Counted from the first letter of the stretch, positions 1-11,606 are shown. The stretch: 64,000 bases of DNA from Euptelea pleiosperma (GCA_035048495.1 CM068540.1:18150829-18214828), one strand, 5' to 3'. Made by a program: numbers and translations. Notes: generated from the sequence alone by a model not told the origin.

Positions 1-1
1 A

Positions 2-882
2 AATCTTGAACCTACCTCAGAGCAACCTATTTCTCGCTCTACCTCTGCTGACTCTGATATCAATCTTCATGACACTAAGCTGTGCCTCGATCGTACGATC
101 CCAACTGTCCTAGATCTATCGTGCCTGACCTCAACTGGAGTGTGCACCACGAGTGATGAACCCGTCTCTAAATCTTTGATGCCCTTAACAGAACCAACTT
201 CTGGACCGAGCACAGAGGAACTCAGTTCTATCTCTATTTCTGATAATTCTTTCTCTATCCTGGATGCAGACATTCATACTGATGAGCCGTGTCTAGAATA
301 TGGGATTCCTGTTGTCCTAGACCTACCTCTCCCCGCCGAGGAGGAACATATTGAGTACAGGGATTGGAACATCCCTATCACATTAGGAAACATCGAGGAA
401 GAGGTCAACAGTTTTCACCCGTCACCCTACGTCGATGTTGTCAATGAACCGTATGTCATGGAGAGTCTAATTCAGGACTCTCTCGAGGATCCAAGTGTCA
501 AGAACACTTTGAGTCTGACTTCATCTCAGAGTCAGACAATTTTGGTATTACTGATTTGCAGGAGTCTGCTCCACTCAGATACATTCCCGCAAAACTCAAT
601 GAGTTTGCGGCTCTGCTAACCACGGTCAGAGAACCCACTACTACTCTCCTCTCAGTCTTTACTGAGAAGCTTCTATCCCTCCCCGTTGAACTAAATGTTT
701 TTGCGGGTCTGCTCAGAGAACCCACTCCTAATCTCCTCTCAATCTTTACTGAGAAGCTTCGATCCCTCCCATATCAACTCCATGATTTTGCCGAGCTGCT
801 CAGAGAGCTCAATGCCCTTCTCTCAGTCTACACTGAGAAAGACCTGTTCTACACAGGTATACCTAGACAAGGGATAGGATAG
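2..882 (+). pseudogene. Broken ORF of unknown function upstream of a retroelement 3' end
   Basis: I do not recognise the product. A reading frame is open from base 2 to about 490 and then continues in another frame to the stop at 880-882, so there is one frameshift near 480-500. The protein is Ser/Thr/Pro/acid-rich and built from internal repeats. One module containing IPTVLDL recurs as IPVVLDL about 200 bp later. A second module of about 80-100 bp (LLSVFTEKLLSLP, LLSIFTEKLRSLP, ALLSVYTEK) occurs three times at about 640-840. There is no zinc knuckle, protease, RT or integrase motif. Its position before a PPT and LTR on the same strand suggests an extra 3' ORF of an LTR element whose body lies left of the window. 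It could instead be a captured host gene fragment. Confidence 0.45.
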
Positions 883-2800
883 TTGTCTCCGTTCTACCTT
901 AGTTGTCAGGAAGACTGTAGATTCACTCAGTCTCCAGGAGTTTTAACCTGGTTGGGGGTACTTGATATACCCCCGTAAAATTTAGCGCTTTCGGAAAGGC
1001 AATTCCGGTATTCCTAGAGTACATGAGTCTCATGCATTTGTTATTATTGTTATATCTTTGGAAATGCAGGTACATTCATTCTTCCGATCATCAGGTATCA
1101 CACACTGTCGAGTTTCTGCCGACTTGGTAACATCCTCCCTGAACCTTTACATCATCATCACTGATTTTTCATCATTTTATGTCCCGGTCATGAGCACCGA
1201 GGACGGTGCCGTATTTTGGTTGGGGGTGGGTATTTACCAAAACTCATGTCTTCATTTTGATAAAAAAAAAAAAAATTGTTTTTGGGGTGATTTCCGATGT
1301 TCTCCAAAAATTTTCTAGAATTTCAAAAATGTGTCAAACACCTTGATTTTGATTAGCTGAAAACCTCCGTTAAGTCAGTATTGAGGATGTCAATTTTTGT
1401 TAGCGTTGAGTCAAGTCAAGCGTGGCTACAGCAGTTTTGAAAACTTAGAAAAACTCAAATTCGGCACAATTGTACACTATCAACATCAGAGTCATCCTAA
1501 GTTTGGAAATTCTAGAGATCCTGTGAGAAGAATTGTGGAGACCTAACCTAGTGAGCTTTCGAGCCTTTAATCATTTCAGAGAGTTATATATTAATCCTGA
1601 GTCACAAGATGACTCACTATTCTTCATGCTCGCAAATATTCGTTGAGAGATCTCATTATCCTTTGCTTCGATCATAAAACTCGGAACGACATCAACATTG
1701 GATTACTACAACAGAACCTTCTCTATATCTAGTCAAGACAGTATACATGATAGTGCAAACCCTAGAAAATGATTTAGGCCATTTTTTCTGAACCATTCAG
1801 CCTTTTTACTTACCTGAATTATACTTCACTAGAAAACCCTTGAGCCCATCTATAAAAGCCTTTTCTTTGTAAACCCATCAACCTAAAATCCAGTCCAGTT
1901 ACGAAGCATGACTGACGATCCTTATTCTGAGATGGACAAAGAACAACTGATGTGTGTATACCGTGAAAAGAAAAGTAAAGAAGAAAAATCAAAAGGAAAA
2001 GAAAGTGGTTCAAGCTGAAAACAAAATATGGAAAGAAAGTATGAAAAAGAGCTGAAAAGAAATTGAGCAGTCTCAGAAATATCGAGAAAAAGAGAAAAAT
2101 ACGAAAAAAAAAAGGGAAAGAGAACCAAATAATGGTGCTACATCGCAGGAAAAATACAAGAAAGTAGAGATATCCTCTCAAGATCTTTGAAATCCTGTAT
2201 CTCTTTATCTCTCTACACCTGACCTAAGCCTCATTACAACCCAGGAAAGTCTTACTTGATTCTAGGATAGTACGATCATAAAATGTGGAGATTGGAGAAA
2301 GAGAAGCTATAGAGTTTGATCTGACGTTCCCGAGTGAAGTGGTATTCCAATCATGAGATCTTCTTCTGTTAAAGATGTCCTTCCTTCAAATAAAATATAT
2401 GTGAGATCTTTTGCCTCTTTATATTAAATACATCTCCTCACATATAAATTGAGAGAAAAGAAGAAAACCCTTCTTGTGTGATTCTATTCTGAGTGCTAAA
2501 CGTGTGAGATTTGAGGTCGAGGCATAAAAACTTAGAGGTGATCTAGAAATCTTTACTGTCGGATGATGAGAACGTTGAGCATACACACACGCAGAGTCTG
2601 ACTATTCTGGGTCATGATTATCAGTCTGTAGTCTTGCCAAAACTTTCCAACTCTTCGCTAGCATGTAACTGTTTTTGCATCCATTCAATGATTTGACGAA
2701 CGGTGTTTTCCCGGAGCTAATATGAAAAAGTGTGCAGCATGTAAAGAGCCCTTTTAAGCTCATTTATTTTGCGCTAATTGCCAAGGATTGGCAATATGCT
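883..2800 (+). other. Untranslated 3' region of the left-edge retroelement
   Basis: No supportable gene. The string GGTTGGGGGT occurs three times, at 950-959, 1218-1227 and 2801-2810, as if the PPT had been copied upstream. A purine-rich tract (A/G on the + strand) fills about 1960-2170, and its antisense ORFs are composition artefacts. Several short stretches look like decayed coding sequence but match nothing I recognise. Confidence 0.4.
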
Positions 2801-2810
2801 GGTTGGGGGT
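2801..2810 (+). other. Polypurine tract of left-edge element
   Basis: GGTTGGGGGT sits immediately before a TG that starts a long non-coding, promoter-like segment. Plant Ty3/gypsy elements prime plus-strand DNA from a purine run at the LTR edge. Two further copies upstream make the assignment likely but not unique. Confidence 0.45.
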
Positions 2811-5740
2811 TGTGATATTCGCTTAAAAGTGTGTATTTTCTACTATTATCTTCTAAGCGTTTTCACACTCTCCTACGTTAAAATGCTCTATTTATCTACT
2901 TTTCTACGTAAGAGTTTCTTTTGTTGCGTAGAACACACTTTTCTGGACGAAATGGTATATTTGCATGCATTAAACACATTTTCGGAAGTCTAGACATGAA
3001 GTCATTCTGATAGAGTCTTATTACGTGCTTCTTCTGTCGTAAGAAACCCCGATGGGATAATTCTCGAGACTTGCGAGCCCACATCGATCAGGAAAGCCCA
3101 TTATCAAAGCTTAAAGAGCCCACATGCTATGACTAGAAGATATGGGCCAAATATGGGCTGAATAAGAGGACCAAAAAGTCAGCCCAAAGAACGAAGAGAG
3201 TAGGAGAGCCAATGACCAAAAGACGGACCAAAGCGTTTAAAGCCACATGAGTCAGCAAGGAATGATAGTCTACTCTACTGGAGAAGCGTGAGGATGGTCA
3301 CAGTGAAGACCAGGGTTCCAGACCCTCTGCTAATACTTTTATCTCTATTTTCTGATACTTTCTCTCTCATCTCTCCTTATTCTCTCTCTCTTCATCTCTC
3401 GGTCCTCGAATCTACTGACCTAACCCCAGAACTCCTGCCCATTGGCTCTGTCTCATCTCTCTTAGCTTTCTGACCGTTGGATCTGTCTAGATCCGTCGAT
3501 CTACCAATCTAGGTCCCAATCAAGTCACCATCCATCCGATCACCATCAGATTGTCTGTCACATCATCTTGTGAGATGATGGACATCATCAATCCATGTGG
3601 GCCAGTAGCCGGGCCCATCATCATCGACCCGCTGTCCGACCAGTTAGTGGACCCCGTGAATTGCAAAATAATTTTAATTAAATTTTAAAAAATGGGGGGT
3701 CCACTAAATGGGGAAATTCCCCAAAGAAAAGTAGGGTTTTACTTTAAAAAAAAAAAAAGATTTTTTTTATTTCAAAAATTCCCTAATTTCCATTAATGGA
3801 AACTAGGGAGCTTTAAAAGGGGAAGGAGAAGGGTTCTTTGGAACCCTAATCCCCCTCCCATCTTCACCTCTCCTTTCCCTTTTAAACCCCCCACGATTTC
3901 CACTTCTTCTCCTCCTTTTTCCTTCTCCTTTTCCTTCTTCTTCTTCTTCCTTCGCCGGAGTTGCAGGCCTGCAACTCCGGCTGTCTTCTTCTTCTTCATT
4001 CCCTTCTTCCCTTCCTCCACCAGCCGTTGCTCAATCCTCTGCCTCTGCTGCGTGTAGCAGCGCCTGCAATGACTCCACCATTCTCTACCACCCCTTCCAG
4101 CAACTCCGGCAAGCAACCAGCGTGCTCGCCGGACTGCTTCGCCCCCTGCACCTGCTACACCGCCCAACACCTCTCCATTGTTTCTGTTTTGCAGGTCCAA
4201 CCCGCTGCTGTTCTCCTCTCCTATAGGTGGCCTCCATCCACGCTTCCTCCACCGTGACTCAACAACAAAAAGCTGCAACTTTCCCCCTTGCCTTAACGGT
4301 GGCTGTTCTCCAAACAGCCACCACCGATTGCTGCTCTCACCTCCTCCAGATTTGAACATCCACACCAGCGTCCCCGCTCCCACGGTTAGACCTACAAAGA
4401 GTTTGAGATGCAGGCAATCTTCCTCCTCTTGTTTACCGTCATCTCCTTCCTCTAGAGTTGCTGGTTCAACCATTGACCGGAGTTGCAACCTGCAACTCCG
4501 GCGACCTCTACTAAAACCAGCCACAGCACCCCATCCTCTTGCCTTCATTCATGCCACCACCTCTCCTTGGAACCTCCTACCCTGCTGTTCGGGTTCCTCT
4601 CCGTGGAACCTCCTCTCCCCATCTCCTTCATCAAAACCGTTGATTCCTCAATTGACCGGAGTTGCAACAACTAGTTGCAGGCCTGATCTCGGTCTTCCTC
4701 TACCCTGCACCACCTCCACGAACCTACACTCCATTAAGGCTGATCGTTGAACTCCTCTTCATCACCATAACAGCCTATAGACGAACAGCTACTGTCTCAA
4801 TCTCTTGGACGGTCATCCATCCACCATTGCAAACGCTGGCTGCATGCTTCACATTGGTTGCTCCTCCACAAGGCAATAGGAACCACCTGCTCCGTCACAC
4901 GTGCACCAGTCAAACCAGCAAGCCACATCGCCATTCCACCTCGTCCTCCCTGCCTCCACGTTGAGAAGAAGACCGCCAGCTGCATACCTGCCTTGGAGAT
5001 CATCATCTCCAACTCTAATGCAACCTGCAAATCCACCATGCAGCAATCCTTCATCCCCCATCTCCTTGGGCCGATCCGACTCTCGGTAAGTTGTAATGGT
5101 GAGTCTTCATCTCTCTCCCTTTCTATTTTTTTTCTTTAACTTTCTAAATGCTTCCCTCATTATCTCTCTCTACCATCTCTCCCTCTCTAGATCTTTCTCT
5201 CTATCATTTCCTCTCTCTAGGTTTTAGTCATTTCTCTCTCTAAAATCTCTTTAGTTACTCTCCTCTCTCTCTTCTTTCTCTCTCTAAAATTGATATTTAG
5301 ATTAGTTTTGATATTTTGGCGGAATGTAATGAACCTCATGTGATTAATGAAATACGTTTTGTTGTTTTTGAACTCTTGAATGATTAATGGATGAGTGTTA
5401 GTACTTTTTATTTTCATATCATCAATAATTGTCACATTCGCTCTCCAAAAGAAAAGCATGTTTTAAAAATCCCCATCTCTCACCACTCTCAGCTCTACAT
5501 TGATTTCGTAGCATTTTCTATGAAAAAATCCGTCGTTGTATGTGTTATTTATTGCGCTTATCCGACTAATCCCGAGTGCGGATTGACATCCGACACGAAT
5601 CCCTATACAAAAGCTCATATTTTGCAGGATTAAAATTTGGATCAAATTACAAATGTGTTGAAGTTAGGGTTTCCGTAACCAACGACGCGGAAAAAACCTA
5701 CTTCGTTCAATCGGACTATCTGGGCGATTGATCGAACCGA
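2811..5740 (+). mobile_element. Probable 3' LTR of a Ty3/gypsy-type element (right end uncertain)
   Basis: Starts TGTGATATTCGC directly after the purine run. It is non-coding and long (about 2.9 kb), a length seen in Tat/Athila-type gypsy LTRs. A TATA-like TTTAAAAGG at 3812-3820 is followed by a pyrimidine-rich leader (about 3840-3960) and C-rich sequence to about 5050. A splice-donor-like CGGTAAGT lies at about 5084-5091, and a CT-rich tract resembling an intron follows at 5107-5290. The opposite-strand and forward ORFs at 3793-4750 are low-complexity artefacts of this leader. The partner LTR is outside the window, so the right end (I guess 5.7-5.8 kb) and the target duplication cannot be fixed. 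Confidence 0.4.
3955..3980. repeat. Perfect 26-bp palindrome in LTR leader
   Basis: Two 13-bp arms, CCGGAGTTGCAGG and its exact complement, abut with no loop. Related copies follow at 4477-4501 (10-bp arms, 5-nt loop) and 4656-4684 (decayed). They lie downstream of the TATA-like site, so they would be in the transcript as hairpins. Confidence 0.75.
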
Positions 5741-6523
5741 GCGTACAAAGTTTTTAAAAGTAATTAGATTCCATTTTTGACTCTATTACTTGATTATTTT
5801 CTTGAGGGATTGTTTCTAATATAAAGACAATATATTAGGTTCAAAAACCTAATATTCAAAAAGCTCAAATAAGCAAAAAGATGCACTCCAAAGGATGAAA
5901 CTCCCCAAGATTCAAGAGAAACCCTAAAAACTCATCTTCACCATATGAGTTCTCTTGAATGATATATACTATGAAGTTCTTAATATCTTATGGTTTATCT
6001 TCCAAGCTAGATCTTTCTTTATCTAAGACATAATGATACAAACATGTTTTTAGAGAGTTAAAAACCACATTTTGGTTTGATTGGTCGATTCTTCGAGTGT
6101 GAGTGTGATTTGGGGATGGACCAGATCATATTTGATGTTGTTCAGGGATGAACTGAACTATTAGTTATGTGAACATGATTTTACACGGGCATCTATATAT
6201 TCGGTGCGTGGTAGTTTGAGAAGGTGCGATTAGCAACGATAGTGGGCTTGAGGGATTCGAGTTGAAAGTTGTGAGTAATATTGTATAGGAATAACTTCTG
6301 TATTCGATAACTTTGTTTAATGATCGTTTATATCTAGACGTGGTTCCAATAAAGGTGCAATCTTCACCATCGAATAGTGGAGGTGTAGAAGTATTACCTC
6401 CTTTCTACATTTTCTTAAATAGGAATAGATGAGCAGAATTTCACTCAGGCGGTTACTCTTAACGGAGTGAACTAGCTCTGATAGTAATTGAAAAAATCTT
6501 GGTATTTAGTAAAAGGTAAACAT
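5741..6523. other. Unassigned DNA left of the tandem array
   Basis: No gene or repeat recognised. An interrupted inverted repeat (TTCAAGAGAA...TTCTCTTGAA) lies at 5911-5957. Similarity to the unit array starts abruptly at 6524, which marks the array's left edge. Confidence 0.5.
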
Positions 6524-6557
6524 GTCGGATCCACACAAAAGTACCTGTTTTTAAAAA

Positions 6558-6921
6558 GGGTCGGGCTCAAGGGACCCCATTTTTGACCCCCCATCTTGGC
6601 ATACCCACATAGAAGATTTTTGGTGGGGATGATCTCCTCACTATGTAGATCACCCCAACAAAAAAATCAGCCCATTTCTAAAATTTCTAAACCCATCAAA
6701 TGTGGTTTTCAAGTTCTACGGTAAAAATCGACGGTCCATAATTCTTCAGCTTCTAAACTAGTCTATGAATATCATAGTGATTTGAATTTTTGTGAGAATG
6801 ATCTCATCACCATAGAGATCATCCTCACCAAAAATCAACCATTGATTCATCTTCTATGTGGGTACGCCAATATGGGGGTAAAAAAAGGGGGTTAAAAATG
6901 GGGTTCCCTTGAGCCTGACAG
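6558..6921. mobile_element. Small non-autonomous DNA transposon (MITE), about 364 bp
   Basis: Long terminal inverted repeats: the left end GTCGGGCTCAAGGGACCCC mirrors the right end, whose complement begins GTCAGGCTCAAGGGAACCC, and similarity continues about 60 bp inward. Inside, GATGATCTCCTCACTATG and GATGATCTCATCACCAT form a second repeated pair. An 8-bp direct repeat TTTAAAAA (6550-6557 and 6922-6929) fits a hAT-type target duplication. Units B, C and D lack the element at this place. It has no coding capacity. Confidence 0.75.
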
Positions 6922-7456
6922 TTTAAAAAAACAACAGATATCAGATAACCATTAATTAAACTGCAGATCTGAAAGAACTATTCAAAAATTGAAGATCCTT
7001 AAGATCTAACAATCACACGGATCATGAATTTGAGATCTTCGTAACGAGCAACTTCATAATCATTTATAAAAAAACAATTCAATTTTAGATCAAAAAGATT
7101 TTCCAATAACATCGAAGTTTTTTATGGTCAATTTCAAAATTTGATCATATATTACATAGATCGAAGCTAGTTTTCAGAAAGTTCCTTTTAAGTTCTAAGT
7201 TGATCTTCAAGATCTGAGTATCAACATAGCAGTTCAGTGTTGATTGAAGATGTTAACAATCAGATCTCATCAAAACCAAAAATTTTAATTAATCTTCATC
7301 GGAAATAAAATCCCTTTCATCCAAAAGATCACTGTGAAAAGGAAGAGAATTGTCTTTATCCTACGAAGAACACAAAAAGCAACTATCTCGGCGAACTAAA
7401 GTTGTAAAGTCTTTTTTCTTTACGATTGGCAGTTTCGGAGCACTGTTCGAAACCAC

Positions 7457-8004
7457 CACGGTTTAAAAGGGGGCGTTATTACGGTGTAAGGCCAGGCAAC
7501 GGGCTGGGCCATGGTCGGGACAAGCCAACACCAGGGTTTGGCCTCGTCATTTAAAAAAATAAAAAATTTAAAATAATATAAAAAGTCTGGTCATTGTTGA
7601 GCCGAGCCTCAAAGAGGTGGAGCCAGGCCGAGCCCGTGGACCACATCGGGCTGGGCCGTGGGCCAAATTGCCAAGCCGAGGTATAACGGACTGGGGGGCG
7701 TTACCATTTTTTCCGTTATAACGGATTCTAACGCATATGGGCAAAACAAAAAAACAAAAGAATAATAATAATGGAAAAAAAACGGTGCTCAAATTCAAAA
7801 TTTGAATTTCAAATTTTTCATAAAAATTATAATGGAAATAATGAAAAGAATGATAGAAATAAAGGAAATATTTTAACAAATTTTTTTTTCAAAAAATTAT
7901 AATGGAAACGAAAAATAACCACCGTTATTTTCTGAGCATTAAAATGATATATAAAGTAACTGAGGAGGTCTGAATCCGTTATAACGGCCATTTTTTAAAC
8001 CCTG
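7457..8004. mobile_element. M1: hAT-like non-autonomous element (unit A copy)
   Basis: Ends CACGGTTTAAAAGG and (complement of right end) CAGGGTTTAAAAAATGG. The interior is full of GTTATAACGG and GGGCGTTACC blocks. Flanks repeat CTCGAAACCAC / CTCGGAACCAC, consistent with an 8-11 bp target duplication. The ORF on the minus strand here is not conserved in the other units. Confidence 0.55.
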
Positions 8005-8927
8005 CTCGGAACCACCCTCCAACAATGAACCATAAAATACGCTTTTATCATGGAGTAGAACTTTGCTGACCGGCGCCGATCTGCAACAGTGCTGACAATA
8101 TGAGCCATGTGGCATATTCTTATAGATTTCTGTCCATACAGATGTTTTGCCCATCCCTAGGTGGACCTACAGACAAAAAATAAGCCTTGTAATTGATTTC
8201 TAAGCATTGTATTGGACTGGTTTTTACGGGTTAATTTTTAACGTGGAATTTTAGCATTATTGCCCATTAGTTGGTGTACAAATATCCAAAGGTTTGAAGT
8301 CACTAATCAAGCTGATTTAGGTATGTAGGTCCACTCATAATTATCAAATCTCTGTTTAAAACCCGACTTTTTGAAACATTTCAAAACATTGCAAGAAAAA
8401 CACAAAAGATTCAATAATCCGAAACAACCCCGTAATTTTAGATTTTTTTCAAAAAATATCATGAATCAAACTTATAATTGTTTTAAAATTAAAGAATATT
8501 TTTTATCTATAATATTTATGTCAATTTTAAGTTTAAAAAAATATTTTTTGAAGGGATTGATAGATTCCTACACATTTGGAAACCTCGATAAATGGGAAAG
8601 AGTTTTAGAACTTATCAATGTTGCTTATATTGCTTAGATTTAAGGAAAATAACATATAGTTTTGTTTTTATTACTGCGTAATTTTGGACTAAAAAAGTAT
8701 TAAACCCGAAGTCCTCTCTTATCGATATTTTGACGTTATTTTCTTTGACCGCTTTTTTGAACCAAATCGTTTTAAATTCACATTTTTCAGTGGACGAACT
8801 TTTGCTGCTTCACTATTTGATAACTTATGGGTCCATAATATCCAAAATGTCCATATACATAGGAGTAGAACTTTAATTAATTATAGACTAGAGACACCGC
8901 GTGGTATACTCTTAGAGATTGTAGACC
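8005..8927. other. AT-rich unit spacer
   Basis: Non-coding part of unit A. Counterparts are at 40722-41098 (partly deleted in B), 44275-45259 (C) and 61385-62638 (D). The 88-codon ORF at 8371-8637 is not preserved in C or D, so I do not call it. Confidence 0.6.
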
Positions 8928-9259
8928 CATAGTTAGCAATTCGGAGCGCAGCAAAAATACGGTGCAAAAAATGTTAGAGAACAATTTGGGTTTGTCATTG
9001 AAAATGAGTTAAAGTTTTTGAAAAGAATAAGGAAAAATTAAAATATTGATAATTTTTTTGTCTTATAAAATGATTTTTCATCTTCAAAATTGAATATTCT
9101 TGGAAAAGTTCTTGAAATATTATTAGAGAATTATTAGAGCAAATTAAAAAATGTGCGAATTTTTTCCAACGTTGGAATAAGATGTTGTTAGGTTTGTTTT
9201 TTGAATAATTTCATACGGCTTGCAAATTATTCTCGAATAATTCGAGAATTTACTAACTG
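8928..9259. mobile_element. M3: small inverted-repeat element (unit A copy)
   Basis: Ends CATAGTTAGCAATTCGG and (complement) CAGTTAGTAAATTCTCG form imperfect terminal inverted repeats. The same ends flank the independent insertion at 61550-61892. It is present in all four units. It contains a 21-nt near-palindrome at 9229-9249 (arms ATTCTCGAAT). No target duplication is evident. Confidence 0.5.
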
Positions 9260-9351
9260 CAGTTGATCGTGTGGCTGTTTGGCCCAGCCGTAGGTGGAAC
9301 AAAGACAAAAAATTAGTCTGATTAATGATTTCTAAGCTGTCAATTGGAGTC

Positions 9352-10747
9352 TGAAATTCTCTTTTAATTACCAGGTTAAGTCCTAGAGGGGGGTGAATAG
9401 GACAATTTTTAATTCCTCTGTGAATTCTTTATAGATTAAAAAATTATTGATCACACAAGGTGGAAAAGGATCAAGCAATTCATATATCAATCATCCACAG
9501 AGCATAGATATGGGAAAAATGAGAAACAATTATGCAAACATTCACAGTCACACGAGACTCTAATTTATAGTGGTTCGGTGACTCCGCACCTACGTCCACT
9601 GTCCAATACTCACCACGAGTAGTATTATATTATTTCAATCATGCATTACAACATTTCTAATCGAAATAAATAATCAACTCACTAAGATTACACTTAGTCT
9701 TAATCTAACGAGAATCGCTTCTTGTTCACCTAAAAAGTCAGTCTAGGCCAGTAGTCTATTTAGAGAAATTCTTTTTTCTTGGATCTACAATCCACAACTC
9801 AGTTAGATGAGTCCACACTCATCCACTAATCACAAATACACAGTGTTCACAAATTTTGAATTCTATAAAAAAGGTATTGGTTCATAGAAACGCTTACCTC
9901 TCGATGAATACGATCGAATGGAAAATCCTTTAGAGAAGAATTCGCCCAAGAGACACTCTGCCAAGAGTAATCTTCTTATTGGAAGAAGATTCTTGCAGAA
10001 TAACAATACTACATAGTCTCTTCCAAACACTTAGAGCCCTCACAACGAATTCTCAGCTTTGCTTTGGTGAAGCTCTCACAAATTCCAGATCTCTGAACTT
10101 AAAGAATGATAATCAAGTAAAGTAAAGTACAATCTTGATTGGGTTGATTCTATAAGAGGGAGGGGGCTCTAATTTATAAGCAGGCCTTCCATCTCTAGAA
10201 CCGTATCGAATATAGCTATTTGAACGGCCAAAATGCATTTCTAATCGCATAAAAGATTTCGTTAAACGAGATCCAAAACGGGCGGGGTCGACCGCATTAT
10301 TGGCCGGTCGACCGGACCTTCGGTCGCCCGCATATAAGGCCGGTCAGCCAGACAGTTTTGTCCATAGCCGAATGTTTACCAAAGTTTTTACGAATCTCTT
10401 TTCTCGTCACATGCACAATCTCTAACTAACAACCATCTAGGGTAAATCAATATCTACTGGCAACATGTGGTTTTACCCTCAGATTTGCGTAAGTAACCAC
10501 AACACGAGTTTCTTCATAGTTGAACATTCGTTGAGTGAGAACGTACTTGAGCTTTTGACTTTGTCTTCAGTTGAGCTTGATCACTTGACTTTGTCTTCAG
10601 TTGTACTTGATAATCTTGACTTTGTCTTTAGTTGATCTTGAACACTTGGGTTGTCTTTTCTTCAGCTTTAATCCTTTTTGGTTTGTTTTGTCGAAGTCCA
10701 CTTGATCTTTGACGCTTCAGTCTTTAGGTTATTTGAGGTACAACGAC

Positions 10748-10835
<88 letters not shown>

Positions 10836-10885
10836 CATTATCGGAGAACTAAGTATTCCTGGGATTTGACAACTAAGACTTTTCA
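9352..10885 (-). repeat. 3' LTR of Sirevirus 1
   Basis: 1534 bp, paired with 18323-19843. A TATA box (TATAAAT, minus strand) lies at 10172-10178. Upstream in element sense, GGTCGACCGGACC-like palindromes occupy about 10285-10350. A (CA)n-(TA)n microsatellite at about 10753-10835 is found only in this LTR. Confidence 0.93.
10753..10835. repeat. (CA)n(TA)n microsatellite
   Basis: About 30 CA units run straight into about 12 TA units. The partner LTR has only GACATATATATATC at 19781-19793, so the tract grew after insertion. ORFs through it are artefacts. Confidence 0.95.
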
Positions 10886-10901
10886 ATCTCCCCCCTTGTC
10901 A
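10886..10901 (-). other. Polypurine tract of Sirevirus 1
   Basis: On the minus strand GACAAGGGGGGAGAT abuts the 3' LTR start TGAAAAGTC. This is the expected plus-strand primer position. Confidence 0.8.
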
Positions 10902-11606
10902 ATGCCAGGACAAAAACAAATACCTACCCAATTATATTACAATTTTTGCCAATTAAAAAATAAATCAATAATGCTCCCCCTAAGTACGATAACTTCCCTC
11001 CCCCTAAGTTAATTGCCCGAATAGTTTTGCTTGGAAGGATGGAGATACAAGGAGGCAACGCTGTAGCTCATGATTAATATCGTGATTGGTACCACACTTA
11101 TTACAAATAACTTGTTGCTACAAAATAATCAACTTGACAGAAAAAATCTTTGACAATAGCTTCTCATTAGTATATTAGTCCAAAACATACCAAAAACATT
11201 TTCTCAGTACATTTAGTCAAATAAAATCAAGTAAGAATTGCAGATATTTTATGACAAGCAGTTCAATAAGATAGAAAAGCAACAAGTGTTATCAAAGTAA
11301 TCCACATTAACCAAATATAATTGATTTCTCCCCCTTTTTGTCATACATTGACAAAAAGGGAAGAACTCCAACCTATGATGATAAAGAATATAAAGCAATG
11401 CTAATCAATCATCCAGGAATAAATCATACCAAAATATATAAAAATATATCATAAAAGAAACCAGTCAACATAGTGACCAATATCCATCATCCACATAAAG
11501 TAACCAAAGTATATCAGTAACAAATAGTACAGACCAATAGTATCAAATAATACATCCATATAACATGTACTACTGATCTATAGAGAGAGAAAAAGCAAAG
11601 CGTGCT
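10902..11606 (-). other. 3' untranslated region with a second PPT-like hairpin
   Basis: Non-coding. At about 11331-11362 the minus strand carries TGACAAAAAGGGGGAG preceded by its inverted partner, forming a hairpin. It closely resembles the true PPT about 450 bp downstream. Sireviruses are known for multiplied PPT-like modules. Sirevirus 2 has the same hairpin at about 24520-24555. Confidence 0.55.

Noticed and set aside
1819..2181. 120-codon Phe-rich minus-strand ORF
   Set aside because: Complement of an A/G-rich tract; looks like a membrane protein only by composition.
3793..4548. 251-codon minus-strand ORF and overlapping + strand ORFs
   Set aside because: Low-complexity Arg/Gly/Lys or Pro/Ser products caused by the C-rich leader of the LTR; no conserved domain.
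6473..6491. GCTCTGATAGTAATTGAAA, similar to the copia primer site plus LTR start
   Set aside because: Only partial match, and no LTR sequence follows; chance or very old fossil.
8371..8637. 88-codon + strand ORF in the unit spacer
   Set aside because: AT-rich, not preserved in the equivalent places of units C and D, and no start context or domain.
10668..10886. ORFs across the CA/TA microsatellite
   Set aside because: Simple-repeat translation.
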